Shown: positions 54,818 to 64,000 of the stretch, piece after piece
How positions within the stretch are numbered: position 1 is the first letter of the stretch
Layout of the letters: the number at the start of each line of letters is the position of its first letter
NCBI GenBank assembly: GCA_030734395.1
Contig: JAUZTG010000029.1
Location: forward strand, 4,092,001-4,156,000
Source of the DNA: Sarocladium kiliense
Lineage: Eukaryota > Ascomycota > Sordariomycetes > Hypocreales > Sarocladiaceae
Direction: 5' to 3'
Length of the DNA stretch: 64,000 nt
Position numbers and translations under genes: made by a program
The notes under the pieces: model-generated
Told to the model about the DNA's origin: nothing
Seen by the model: the letters and a program-made list of their open reading frames with translations, nothing else
Database searches by the model: none

Positions 54818-56253
54818 ATGAAGCTCAACATCTGTTTGTTCGTAGGCCCGGTTCTGGCTGCAAGGCCCTTTCTCGAGGAGCCTGACACAGGCATCGAATC
54901 TGTTTTCGGAGACACTCAATTCGGCTCGCTTCCCGACCTTGACAGCGTCGCAGGGCTTCCAGATTTCCAATGGGCTGCGCGAAATTACTTGCCTCTGAGC
55001 AACTTCACCTACTATCGAAATGCAGCTGGCGGAGAGTGGTCATATCGCAACAACCTTGAGGTGTTCTCAAGATACAGTCTGCGGCCGAGATTTATGCGAG
55101 ATGTAACCAAGGTCAATCAGACGATGCAGACGTCTATCCTAGGCTACAACTTCTCGGCACCTTTCTTTATCAGCCCAACAGCGAGGGCAGGATTCGGCCA
55201 CCCTGATGCCGAGCTTAACTTCGTTCGTGCGGCAGCGGATGAGGATCTACTCTACATTGTAGGTCGCTCCCTCGCCTCAAATTTCATATCATGGCTAACA
55301 CAACTGTATACAGCCGTCTTTGCAAGCGACTCTCGACATTGAGGAGATCACAGCCGCGAAGGCCTCGGATCAAGTCACCTTTCAACAGGTCAGGGAATCG
55401 AGTTCGCTATCGTCTCTCCTTCCGAACTGACTCAACTTAGCTTTACTTGCCTGTAAGCGGAAAGTTATCGGAGAAGCTACTTGGCCGAATTGAGGCCTCT
55501 GGTGCCAAAGCCATCGTTTTGACAGTTGATGCACCCGCAAATGGAAACAGACAACGGGCTTTCCGGGAACGTGGGAGTATCCCGTAAGTTACTTGCGCAT
55601 CGAAGTGCTTTGATCTGGTCTAACGATTGCTTTAGCGAAGCTGAGTATCGACACTTAACAGTAAGTCAAGGACCCCTAAGTCAAGGACCCCCGAAGTCCC
55701 AATGAGTACAGTGGCTGAAACTGCGACAAGTGGGACATATACGATGAGATAGCATCCCAGACAGACCTCCCCATTGTTCTCAAAGGTATCTGCTCTCTGG
55801 CGGATGCCCGGGAAGCTGTCGCGCACGGCGTCCCCGCCATCATGCTCTCCAACCACGGCGGCCGTCAGCTCGACACAGCGCCGTCCTCGCTTGAGGTTGC
55901 GCTCGAGATTCACCAAGAAGCGCCAGAAATCTTCGACAAGATCGAAGTGTATGCTGACGGAGGTGTGCGCTACGGAACCGATGTCCTCAAGCTGCTGGCA
56001 CTGGGTGTCAAAGCAGTGGGACTCGGGCGGCCTTTTGCATACGCGAATGTGTATGGATATGACGGTGTGAAGAAAGCGATTGAGATTATGAAGAGGGAGG
56101 TGGCGGTTGATGCAGCGAATTTGGGAGTCGACGACTTGCAAAATATTGACCCGAGCTTGGTAAGTAGTCAACATCCGGAGCAGACCTCGGACAAGAAAGC
56201 TAACAATCACTTCCTTCTAGGTAAATTGGAGGTTGAACAACTGGGGAGGATAG
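54818..56253 (+). CDS. Secreted FMN-dependent alpha-hydroxy-acid oxidase/dehydrogenase
   Basis: Six exons (54818-55258, 55314-55388, 55441-55583, 55636-55660, 55731-56159, 56221-56253) give 381 residues. The start MKLNICLFVGPVLAA is a short signal peptide. The glycolate/lactate oxidase TIM barrel has YYRNAAGGEWSYRNNLEVFSRYSLRPRFM, FSAPFFISPTARAGFGHPDAE, AIVLTVDAPANGNRQRAFRERG, LTWDIYDEIAS, LPIVLKGI (catalytic-face Lys), AIMLSNHGGRQLD (catalytic His, Arg), EVYADGGVRYGTDVLK and LGVKAVGLGRPFAYAN. It ends VNWRLNNWGG. The loop between RERGSIP and LTWD is very short (EAEYRH), where relatives have about 20-60 residues. It oxidises a 2-hydroxy acid, with O2 or another acceptor. A secreted form is unusual, as the family is normally peroxisomal, mitochondrial or cytosolic. 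Confidence 0.85.
55662..55691 (+). repeat. 15-bp perfect tandem duplication inside an intron
   Basis: TAAGTCAAGGACCCC occurs twice head to tail (55662-55676, 55677-55691) at the start of intron 4 (55661-55730) of the hydroxy-acid oxidase gene. The first copy contains the donor gtaagt; the copy duplicates most of it (cctaagt), without a GT donor. Confidence 0.9.
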
Positions 56254-56914
56254 TCTATACCCATACTTGTATTTTGTTGAAGTCTTCAAATGTTACTTAA
56301 ATTATGACTTGGTCCGGACGGGTGTAACGTTCTTCGTGACTGTGTTGGGAACCATTTCAAGTGACCAGCACAAAAGGACAGGACTGCTAACTCTGTCAAA
56401 CCATTAAATTTGCACATTGATCCAATAACTCGCTAATTAAAAACAAAGATCATCCATCGCCGTAGGCACTCATATGATCGCAATTGTCTCAAGGGTGAAC
56501 CCCCCCGGTCAGGATGCAGGGTAGGCGCGATGTGGAGTGGCTTGTTGTCGGGGCAACGCATCAAAATAGAGGCGTTGGGAAAACAAGGGGCCACATCCAA
56601 CCGTATGAACCCACGTCACATCCATTTGACACTTGCACGACCAACTTTGGCAAAACACGACTTCGCATTCTACCTACTTAGCCTTTTGTTGCTTCTTCTC
56701 GTCGCATGCGCACGCTCTTTTTTCTTGGCGCCTCTTCCTGCTTCAACGCCCAGCTGATACCTCGAGCTTGCGAATGGGGCTATTCTCTCGACTGCTCTTC
56801 ACAGCCGCTGCACGACCTCCATCAAGCGTGACTGCGAAACGAAACATCAATCGACCCTAACTCGACCTCAGATCTACGCCTACAACCATCTTGTAGGACA
56901 CACACACAGTCAAC
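56254..56914 (+). promoter_or_regulatory. Upstream region of kinesin gene
   Basis: The 661 bp between the oxidase gene and the kinesin gene. A pyrimidine-rich leader follows about 56690. No other gene is seen. Confidence 0.4.
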
Positions 56915-59900
56915 ATGACCGACGCAGGGCAGTCATCAATCACAGTCGCTGGTACGAAGCCCTTCATTCCAGTCGCACCTCTCATCTACTGACACTGTCT
57001 CAGTCCGTGTACGGCCCTTCACAATCCGCGAAGCAGCGCAAATGTAAGATGATCAAACAAGATGGTACCTTGAGTCTGATGTGCGCTGACATGGGGGAAC
57101 AGACAACGATCAGATGATGGTACTCTCTTCCTCGGCGATGGATCGTTGGCGACAGCTCCCACACCAAAGTTGCACCAACGAGGCATTCGCAACGTGATCA
57201 AGGTCGTCGATGATCGCTGTCTGTACGTAAATGGATGGTATCTGCAGATCGGACTGCACTCTAACAATCTTACAGAGTCTTTGATCCACCCGAGGATAGC
57301 CCAGTCCAACGATTCACCAGATCAGTGCTGCCAACCACGAAGAAAGTCAAGGACCAAGTATTCGCTTTCGACCGCGTCTTTGACGATACGACCAGCCAGT
57401 CGGAGGTCTACGAGGGCACAACCAGGAACCTTCTTGATAGCGTCCTTGACGGTTACAATGCCACTGTTTTTGCATACGGCGCCACAGGCTGTGGCAAGAC
57501 GCACACAATTACAGGCACATCACAACAGCCAGGCATCATCTTCTTGACCATGCAGGAGCTGTTTGAGAAGATTGATGAGCGGAGTCAAGATAAGACAACC
57601 GAGCTGAGCCTGAGCTACTTGGAGATCTACAATGAGACGATTCGGGACTTGCTGGTCCCCGGAGGCAGCAAAGCTGGTCTGATGCTGCGAGAGGACAGCA
57701 ACCAGGCCGTTACAGTCCCTGGTCTGACTAGCCACCATCCCAAAGATGTCCAAGAGGTCATGGATATGATTGTTCAAGGCAACGAATACCGCACAGTCTC
57801 GCCAACCGAGGCCAACGCGACCTCATCACGATCCCACGCAGTGCTTCAAATTAATATCGCACAGAAGGACCGGAATGCCGACGTCAACGAGCCACATACT
57901 ATGGCCACTCTCAGCATCATTGATCTCGCAGGATCAGAGCGAGCGTCAGTCACCAAGAACCGTGGCGAACGCTTGACCGAGGGCGCCAACATCAACAAGT
58001 CACTCCTCGCACTCGGAGGCTGCATCAATGCCTTATGCGATCGCCGAGGCCGCGCCCACGTCCCGTACAGGAACAGTAAGCTTACACGACTCCTCAAATT
58101 CTCCTTGGGCGGCAACTGCAAGACTGTCATGATTGTTTGCGTTTCACCATCAAGCGCACATTTCGACGAAACGCAGAACACCTTGCGCTATGCAAACCGA
58201 GCCAAGAACATCCAGACGAAGGTCACGAGGAATGTCTTCAACGTCAACCGGCACGTCAAGGACTTCCTGGTCAAGATTGATGAGCAGATGGCCCTCATCA
58301 ATGAACTCAAAGCGCAACAGAAGGACGCCGAGAAGTTGTCCTTCGTCAAGTTTCGCAAACAGTGTGAGAAACGTGAATGCACAGCAAGGGAAGGCATTCA
58401 ACGTCTACGGACAGCTTACGACAACTCGGCTACTGAGCGTCAGGAGCGCGTCAATAGCATGAAGAAGTTGAAAGCCTTCGAGCGTCGCATTGGACTGCTC
58501 TCCGCTTGGATCGCTGCGTTCGATAATGTTTGTGACCAGCGTGCGGATGATGGCCCAATGCCTCAGAGCCTGGTTGCGATCCGCAAGACCGCCCAGGGAA
58601 TTATGGTCGAGCTGGAGAACAGCCGTCATCACATCCACCAGAAGCTCGAAAAGTCTAGCTGGGAACGATCGATTGATACGGCGCTGTCACATAGCTTGAA
58701 ACAGCTCGAGGGTACGGACGGGACCGACGCTGGAGAGATTGACGGCTTGAACAGGGAAGCCGAACTTCTCAAGGCCAACTTCAGCCGCGAGGCCTACAGA
58801 GAAGTCCTTGACAGCGACAGGCTTGGTGACGCATCAATGATGCAGATGCTTCTCACTGCGCAGTTTGAGATGTTGGCGTCACTGTCGGATACACTTGCAA
58901 TGGACGAGGAACAGGCAGTCCAGCACGCCAAGGAGATTATCAACAAACTTCTGCAAACTGGTTTCACTGCCGCATCCCAGGTCGTGAAGCCGGATGGATC
59001 TTTGCCAGTCGTTGAGATCTTCCCACCGACTAAGAAGGGCACACCGAAGCGTAAGAGCACTGCCTCCGTCTACGCGAAGCCAGTTCCTGCCCCTGTCTTC
59101 TCCAACCCCCAGACGGAACATGTTCACGCCAGCCCCATGAAGGCTTCTCCAAGGCGGCGGAAGGCACTTGGTACGGCTAAGAAAGGTGTCAGCTTCACCC
59201 CCGTCAAGAAGCCCAAGGCGCGAGGTGTACGATGGCGCGATGACGAAGATGACGATGCTCCGCTGGCCGACTTCTCTCAGACGCCCCAGAAGATCAAGTC
59301 TTCACCGATCGACCAGCCTTCCCCCCCGAAGACTGCTGAGCCTCCCATGCCAGCCTACCTTGATGAGCCTTCGATCTCAGAGCCACTGTCTACAGTTGAG
59401 GAGTCAAGCCCCAGCTTCGAGGCGCCCGAGATTTCCAGCCTGCCAGCATCCAAGGCCGGCAGGTTCTCAGCAGGTTTCCTGTCTAAGAGCGCGAGACTAT
59501 CCACAGTTCCGGATGGATCACCTGTGGCACCCTCACTCGGCTTTCGTCTAGGATCAAGCTCACCTGAAGCTGCGCGAACACCGCCACTGCGCTCACTTGA
59601 TGTTGGTAAGAGCGGCAATTTATCACCGCCTTCGCGGGTTCCCACACTCAAGGTCAGCCCACCACGGTCTCTGGATGTCATTATGGATGAAAACAATCCT
59701 CCTGCGACTGGCTCGGGATCCGACTCCGAGACCAGCACCATCGACCCCCGCAAGCTTCGGAGCGCTGTTTTTTCCGCTAAGGAGAAGGCTCGTAGGGCGA
59801 GCTTGATGACTGGCACGGCGGCTTCGAATGCTAGACGGGTGTCGTCCATTGGCTCGATTCACGAGCGAGTTGGTCCGCGGCCTAGCATGCCTGGGCCACT

Positions 59901-60192
59901 GTCGAGCAGCACGAATGGGATCTCCCGTCACTATCGTGCGTCGGAGCGTCGACGCAGCCCACCAATGTCCGGCTCACCGTCAGACTGGAAGGCGGATAGG
60001 TCCCTCACACAAGGCCAAGCTCGGCGCATGAACATGGGAGGTAGCATGCGCCTCGAGAACGCGGGTGGCAGCCCTAAGGAGAGGCTTGGATTGAGCTCGG
60101 ACAAGGCTCGCCGCGTCACTATCAGTGTTGGTAGCACCGCAGCTCACCGCAGACAGGAGAGTAGAGGAAACAACAGCGCGACCTTGCGCTAG
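56915..60192 (+). CDS. Kinesin-8 (Kip3/KIF18-type) motor
   Basis: Four exons (56915-56951, 57004-57043, 57103-57222, 57276-60192) give 1037 residues. The N-terminal motor domain starts ITVAVRVRPFTIREA. The P-loop is GATGCGKTH (134-142), switch I NATSSRSH (246-253) and switch II DLAGSE (282-287). LTRLLKFSLGGNCKTVMIVCVSP and NTLRYANRAKNIQTKV lead to a kinesin-8 type neck (VNRHVKDFLVKIDEQMALINELKAQQ). A coiled-coil stalk reaches about residue 590, then a Ser/Pro-rich basic tail. Kinesin-8 motors walk to microtubule plus ends and depolymerise or limit them, controlling spindle length and nuclear position. The N-terminal microexons follow a typical fungal pattern. Confidence 0.9.
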
Positions 60193-61376
60193 GGATGATT
60201 GAGATGAGAGATGAACGAGCAAGTTTGGATTGGTCTCTTATGCCCTTGTGCGAGCGTGGTCTCTAGGACCTGCATTGACTACATGAGGCTTTGTACAAAC
60301 ATCGGATGGAGTTTCCGGATATGGCGTTTCACCATCTGGGACCTGAAGTGGTCTCGGATAGAGTTGCTTTCGATTGTATTCATGCATTGATATAGTTGCC
60401 TACAGGAACTGCACTACATTTCACACCTTGAGCTCCAGTGTTGTGACGCGATGTTATGTGACATGCCAACCTTCGTTTATATGTACCTGTGTTGACCTCG
60501 ATGCACGGCCGCGTATGGCTTGCATTGCTGAGCTCGGCTCGACTTTCATTGAAGTCAGAAGATGCGGTCTGCTCGCAGTGGTGGAATGGGTGTGTACAAT
60601 TATGAGGAGGCGTAAGCTGCTGCTGTGACACGACATCCCGACAGATAACGGTGAGTGTGCATGTAAGAATCGTCCAGCAAAGTTTGCCCAAGCGGTGAGT
60701 CGCCTGTTGAAGGCGTAGCTGGTGTATTCTAGGGCGGCATTTGTCGAGAACACAGCACTGAGAGTCAAGTGTGCCTGTCGAGCTCTACTACCGCTAAGTT
60801 CTCGGATGGAGTACCGCGATCAACAATCATAGAGACAGGCGGCATGCCGGCTGAAATGGGTACTTAGGATGCGCAACTGCTGGTGGCGATGTTGGCCACG
60901 AAGGGGGAGGGCAAGTCTGAGATACTGAAAGACATAAAGCATGGAAAGCAGCATCACAGCATCTAAATAGTAGGAAATGTATTAGCCTTGTCCTTTGGCA
61001 TAATAGCAAGCCAAAGAGAGAGAAGCAGGTCAAACATGTAGGGTGGATGTTAAGGGTTGCAAGCATACCAGCAAGTAGAATAGCATGTAGATGAGCGCAT
61101 AGTAGCTTGCAGAATAGTATGCAAGATAGCATGAAAAATAGCATATAGAATAGCACATATAATAACATATATAATAGTACATAGAATAGCATGAAGAATA
61201 GTACACAAATACCAAGCGAAATAGTACGGGCCGTTAGTATCTTACACGAACTTCAGCATCACAGTGTTGGTCGACAAACGCACTGTACGACCACCGTTTT
61301 CTAGCGCCGACCACAGTATCCATTCCCCCATTCGCACTTCCGAAATTCCGCTCTTATCATCATCGTCGTCGGCATC
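60193..61376 (+). promoter_or_regulatory. Upstream region of second Zn2Cys6 regulator
   Basis: The 1.2 kb between the kinesin and the regulator. No gene is supported. It contains an AT-rich degenerate minisatellite (61079-61210). Confidence 0.4.
61079..61210 (+). repeat. Degenerate 12-bp minisatellite (AATAGCATATAG-like)
   Basis: About ten imperfect copies of a 12-bp unit lie 167 to 298 bp upstream of the regulator ATG. Copies include AATAGCATGTAG, ATAGCATATAG, AATAGCACATAT, AATAGTACATAG and AATAGCATGAAG. The repeat is AT-rich and partly diverged, and one longer irregular segment interrupts it near 61091-61112. Confidence 0.75.
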
Positions 61377-63534
61377 ATGGACGACGAGGGCATTCCCTAT
61401 GTGCGCCCTCGCATCGCCAATGCCTGCGATGGGTGCAAAGCTCGGAAAGTCAAATGTGATGGCAAGCTGCCTTGCAGTTACTGTGCCCGCAGGAAAAGGT
61501 CTCATGCCTGCATCTACACGCCTCAGAAACGCCGCCGCAGAGGCTCCACGAGGGAGGCGCTGACGCCCGGATCGCGGCAGCACTCGGATCATTTGATGAA
61601 CGATGCTTCTCCTTCGGTTCACAGAGATGGAGTCTCTCCTTTGACGCCTGAGAGGCAAGGTGTCAGTGGCCGTCGCTCACTCGAGGCTTCTGCAGAGGAT
61701 GACACGGAGGTGCCGCGTGAAGCTCGCCTTGTCTGTGACGCGCAAGGGAAACTCATCTTCATCGGAGACTGCGCTCCTCTCTCATTCTTTCAATCTGTGC
61801 GGCAACTGGTCACATCAAGAGTCGAGTCAAACGCTTTTGCACCGGAATCTAGCCGCTTCTCGGTCCTGGAGGTCGCGGCCCCTTCTCAACAGATCGCCAG
61901 ACCAACAACTCACGAATCACCGAGAGTTTGGGCGCAATCCATATCTGACTCGGTGATGCGTTATCTCTCCAGTACTGCTGGTGTGATTGATTTGTTCGAC
62001 AACGCAAGACTACTCGATGATGTCCAGATCTGGGCCAGCCTGGAGCCGAAGCCTCAGGGGTCAATGAGCATCATCAATTATCTTATTCTCGCGATTGGCC
62101 TGCGAACTGCCAACGACGTGAAAGCTGAGGAGTACTTCGAGTATTCACGTGAACGAGCGCTCAGCAGCCTAAGCAGTGATCTCAGCGTGGCTACCGTCCA
62201 GGCGTTTGCGTTGATTACTATGTACATGCTTTGCTCATGCCAGATTAATGGCGCCTTTCTCTACTTCGGCATCGCCGTACGGGCAGCATACTCCGTCGGA
62301 ATCCACAGAACAGAGGTCAACGCAAGATTTGGACCTGAAGTCCAACTTCAGAGAGACCGCCTGTGGAAGAGTCTACGCGTCGTTGACCTGTACCTGAGTA
62401 CATCGATGGGTCGCCCTCCGGCAACTTCGGATGTTGACTGCAGTGTGCCCTACAAGGCGAAAGCGGAAGATGGTACTGAGGCTTACGACTTGCTCAATGC
62501 ATCAGTGCAGATCCTTCTCGTTATCGAGCGGATTGTTGAGGAGATCTATTCTCGGAAGAAGATCTCACTCCAGTTAACAGACGGAATATCAGTCCAGCTG
62601 CGTGAATGGTCAACGGCATGGCTCGAGAGACTCAAGCAGGTTGAGCCAGATGGCGTCTGGAACTACGACTACAACGGCGCGTGCCAGGTCATGTCGACAT
62701 ACTACTACGCCGTGATGCTCGTGTCACGTCCGTTCCTGATGTATGAGCTATGCAGGAACCTGGATGGTTCGCAAGCGAATGGTCGATCATTGGCAACAGG
62801 GAAGTCGAAGTTGGCGGATGCGTGCATAGACTCAGCAAGCCTCATGGTGGACTCTATCCAGGACGGCATCTGTCGGCTTACCTTCTCGAGCGCTTCTCGG
62901 ACCAACAGCAGTATGCCGCTACTTGTGTAGGTGTCATTGCCCCCGCCTCTTCTGACCAATGCTTACATACTACAGGCCGTGGCTTTTCGCTTCGTCTCTC
63001 GTGCTAGGGGTCGGGCTCTTGGGAGGATTTGGCCACGTTCTCGAAAAGCGGTGCCGCCAATCTATCGAAGCTCTTGACCACTTCGCGAAGCATAATGCGC
63101 ACGCGGAGCAATATTCGCTGATCGCCCAATCACTGCTATCAGTATCTCTGGATCACCTTGAGAAGAAAGAGTTGCAAGAGAGGATGCAGCGTACGGAGAA
63201 CTCCAGCCAACTATTTGGGTTACTTCCGCCACGGCGACCATTGGATTCGCCGGGTTCGAACGGCACTCCTCGCCAGGCCAACACCCCAGCAACTACAACA
63301 CCGAGACCGAGGGACCTTTCGGATCGAGATGCAATGCACCTGCTATCAGTCGGCTCGCCAGCTTTGGGCGAGGTGGACTCGGCATTCCTCGGATTGAGCG
63401 ACAATGGCAATCTGCCACATATGGATCCCGCTTACTGGGGTGCATCGGTCGGCAACGACGCCGACCAGTCGTCTGCACTGAATTTATTCACACTGCTCGA
63501 CTCTGGAGGTGTTGATCTTGCTCATTATCTCTAG
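61377..63534 (+). CDS. Zn2Cys6 transcription factor with fungal-specific TF domain
   Basis: Two exons (61377-62926, 62976-63534) give 702 residues. The zinc cluster is near the N-terminus: C17-x2-C20-x6-C27-x5-C33-x2-C36-x8-C45, followed by a basic linker (PQKRRRRGS). The fungal-specific TF domain spans about 180-480, with LILAIGLRTAND, FALITMYMLCSCQINGAFLYFGIAVRAAYSVGIHRTE and LWKSLRVVDLYLSTSMGRPPATSDVD. The intron lies just before the last helices (PWLFASSLVLGVGLLGGFG). The C-terminal quarter is Pro/Thr-rich, a possible activation region. Kynureninase lies 3' to it on the other strand; a link is not evident. The target is unknown. Confidence 0.88.
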
Positions 63535-63745
63535 CTCGCCAGTTGGCAGCTGCCGGAAGCTCGGCTTGGACAAGATATGACCCCTGTTGATGTGGACGCC
63601 ACGGAAGCTCGGAAGCGGATTTTCGGCCGACCAGGTTCTGTATATGTCCGATAGCATTCTCTTGGCGCATCGTCTTGTCATTCACATTCGAAGTTGTAGA
63701 ACTGTACATGTTTCATTTTCTTCGTATTTGGTATTTAGACTAGGA

Positions 63746-64000
63746 TTACAGAACGCTTCGCAAGATCTGCATGAACTTCCAGACGTCCTCGAATCGTGAG
63801 TACAGAGGTACCGGAGCCACCCTAATGACATTCGGCTTCCGCTTATCACATGCCACTCCATTCTCTTCAAGTGCAGGCATAACCTTCTCCAGTAGACCTT
63901 CCCTCAAAAGGACGCTGAGCTGTGTACCACGCTGAAGGGGATCACTCGGGGTGATGATGGTGAAGTAAGGGGTGTCCTCCTTTGACTCGGCGTTGATCTC
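63746..64000 (-). CDS. Kynureninase, C-terminal part (cut by window edge)
   Basis: The minus strand reads from the edge to a TAA at 63748-63746, 84 codons: TPYFTIITPSDPLQRGTQLSVLL, then EENGVACDKRKPNVIRVAPVPLYSRFEDVWKFM. This matches the C-terminal end of kynureninase, the PLP enzyme that splits kynurenine or 3-hydroxykynurenine to (3-hydroxy)anthranilate and alanine on the tryptophan-to-NAD route. The PLP-binding lysine lies outside the window. The frame runs uninterrupted to the edge. Confidence 0.85.
   Translation of the reverse strand, partial: EINAESKEDTPYFTIITPSDPLQRGTQLSVLLREGLLEKVMPALEENGVACDKRKPNVIRVAPVPLYSRFEDVWKFMQILRSVL

Noticed and set aside
61030..61215. Tyr/Cys-rich minus-strand frame
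   Set aside because: It is the translation of the AT-rich minisatellite, not a protein.
1..64000. tRNA, rRNA, CRISPR arrays, LTRs or terminal inverted repeats
   Set aside because: I looked for T-loop-like motifs, spaced direct repeats and paired terminal repeats by eye and found none convincing; a tRNA or repeat search program could still find one.

Overview
The window looks like nuclear DNA of a filamentous ascomycete (Pezizomycotina; Dothideomycetes is a weak guess). Genes are dense and mostly single-copy. Introns are 48-200 bp, mostly 50-65 bp, with GTRNGT donors and YAG acceptors. Fungus-specific families are present: Zn2Cys6 regulators, Fcy-type NCS1 permease, DHA2 MFS, GH115 and small secreted Cys-rich proteins. 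I rebuilt 28 protein-coding genes by joining exons in frame. Two are cut by the window edges: a P450 on the left and a kynureninase on the right. I saw no rRNA, tRNA or CRISPR.

1-8.6 kb, accessory metabolic cluster: cytochrome P450 (-), a homogentisate-1,2-dioxygenase-like ring-cleavage enzyme (+), an NCS1 purine/cytosine-type permease (-), an isochorismatase-fold amidohydrolase (-) and a DHA2 MFS transporter (+). Both divergent promoters in the cluster carry long CCGG palindromes (823-834 and 6453-6468). The dioxygenase keeps the Fe ligands at the family spacing but appears to have Gln for the catalytic His. With an N-heterocycle-type permease and a maleamate-amidase-like hydrolase beside it, the set suggests import and ring cleavage of a nitrogen-containing aromatic. 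This is the best candidate for an undescribed pathway.

9.3-10.7 kb: a host-like gene derived from a copia/TNT-type Pol fragment. Its protease motif is lost, it has C-terminal acidic repeats, and a stop codon falls inside the third repeat.

12.4-41.6 kb, mainly core genes: CSC1/OSCA channel, zinc alcohol dehydrogenase, PARG, exosome RRP41, ER protein disulfide isomerase, VTA1, an F-box-like protein, TIM50, Ted1-type phosphoesterase, a small conserved protein, a Tim17/22/23-family protein, proline dehydrogenase, KEOPS subunit CGI121 and a Zn2Cys6 regulator with a central zinc cluster. Between TIM50 and Ted1 lies a three-exon secreted protein (28327-29014). It holds two copies of a six-cysteine module, each split by a phase-2 intron at the same residue.

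42.7-64 kb: an 81-residue secreted six-Cys protein, a gene-poor 2.4 kb stretch with a possible diverged relative of it, a BuGZ/ZNF207-like zinc-finger protein, a secreted GH115 alpha-glucuronidase, an amino-acid permease, a secreted FMN alpha-hydroxy-acid oxidase, kinesin-8, a second Zn2Cys6 regulator preceded by a degenerate 12-bp minisatellite, and the 3' end of kynureninase.

Intron boundaries were read by eye from frame and splice consensus. Family names rest on recalled motifs, not on database searches.
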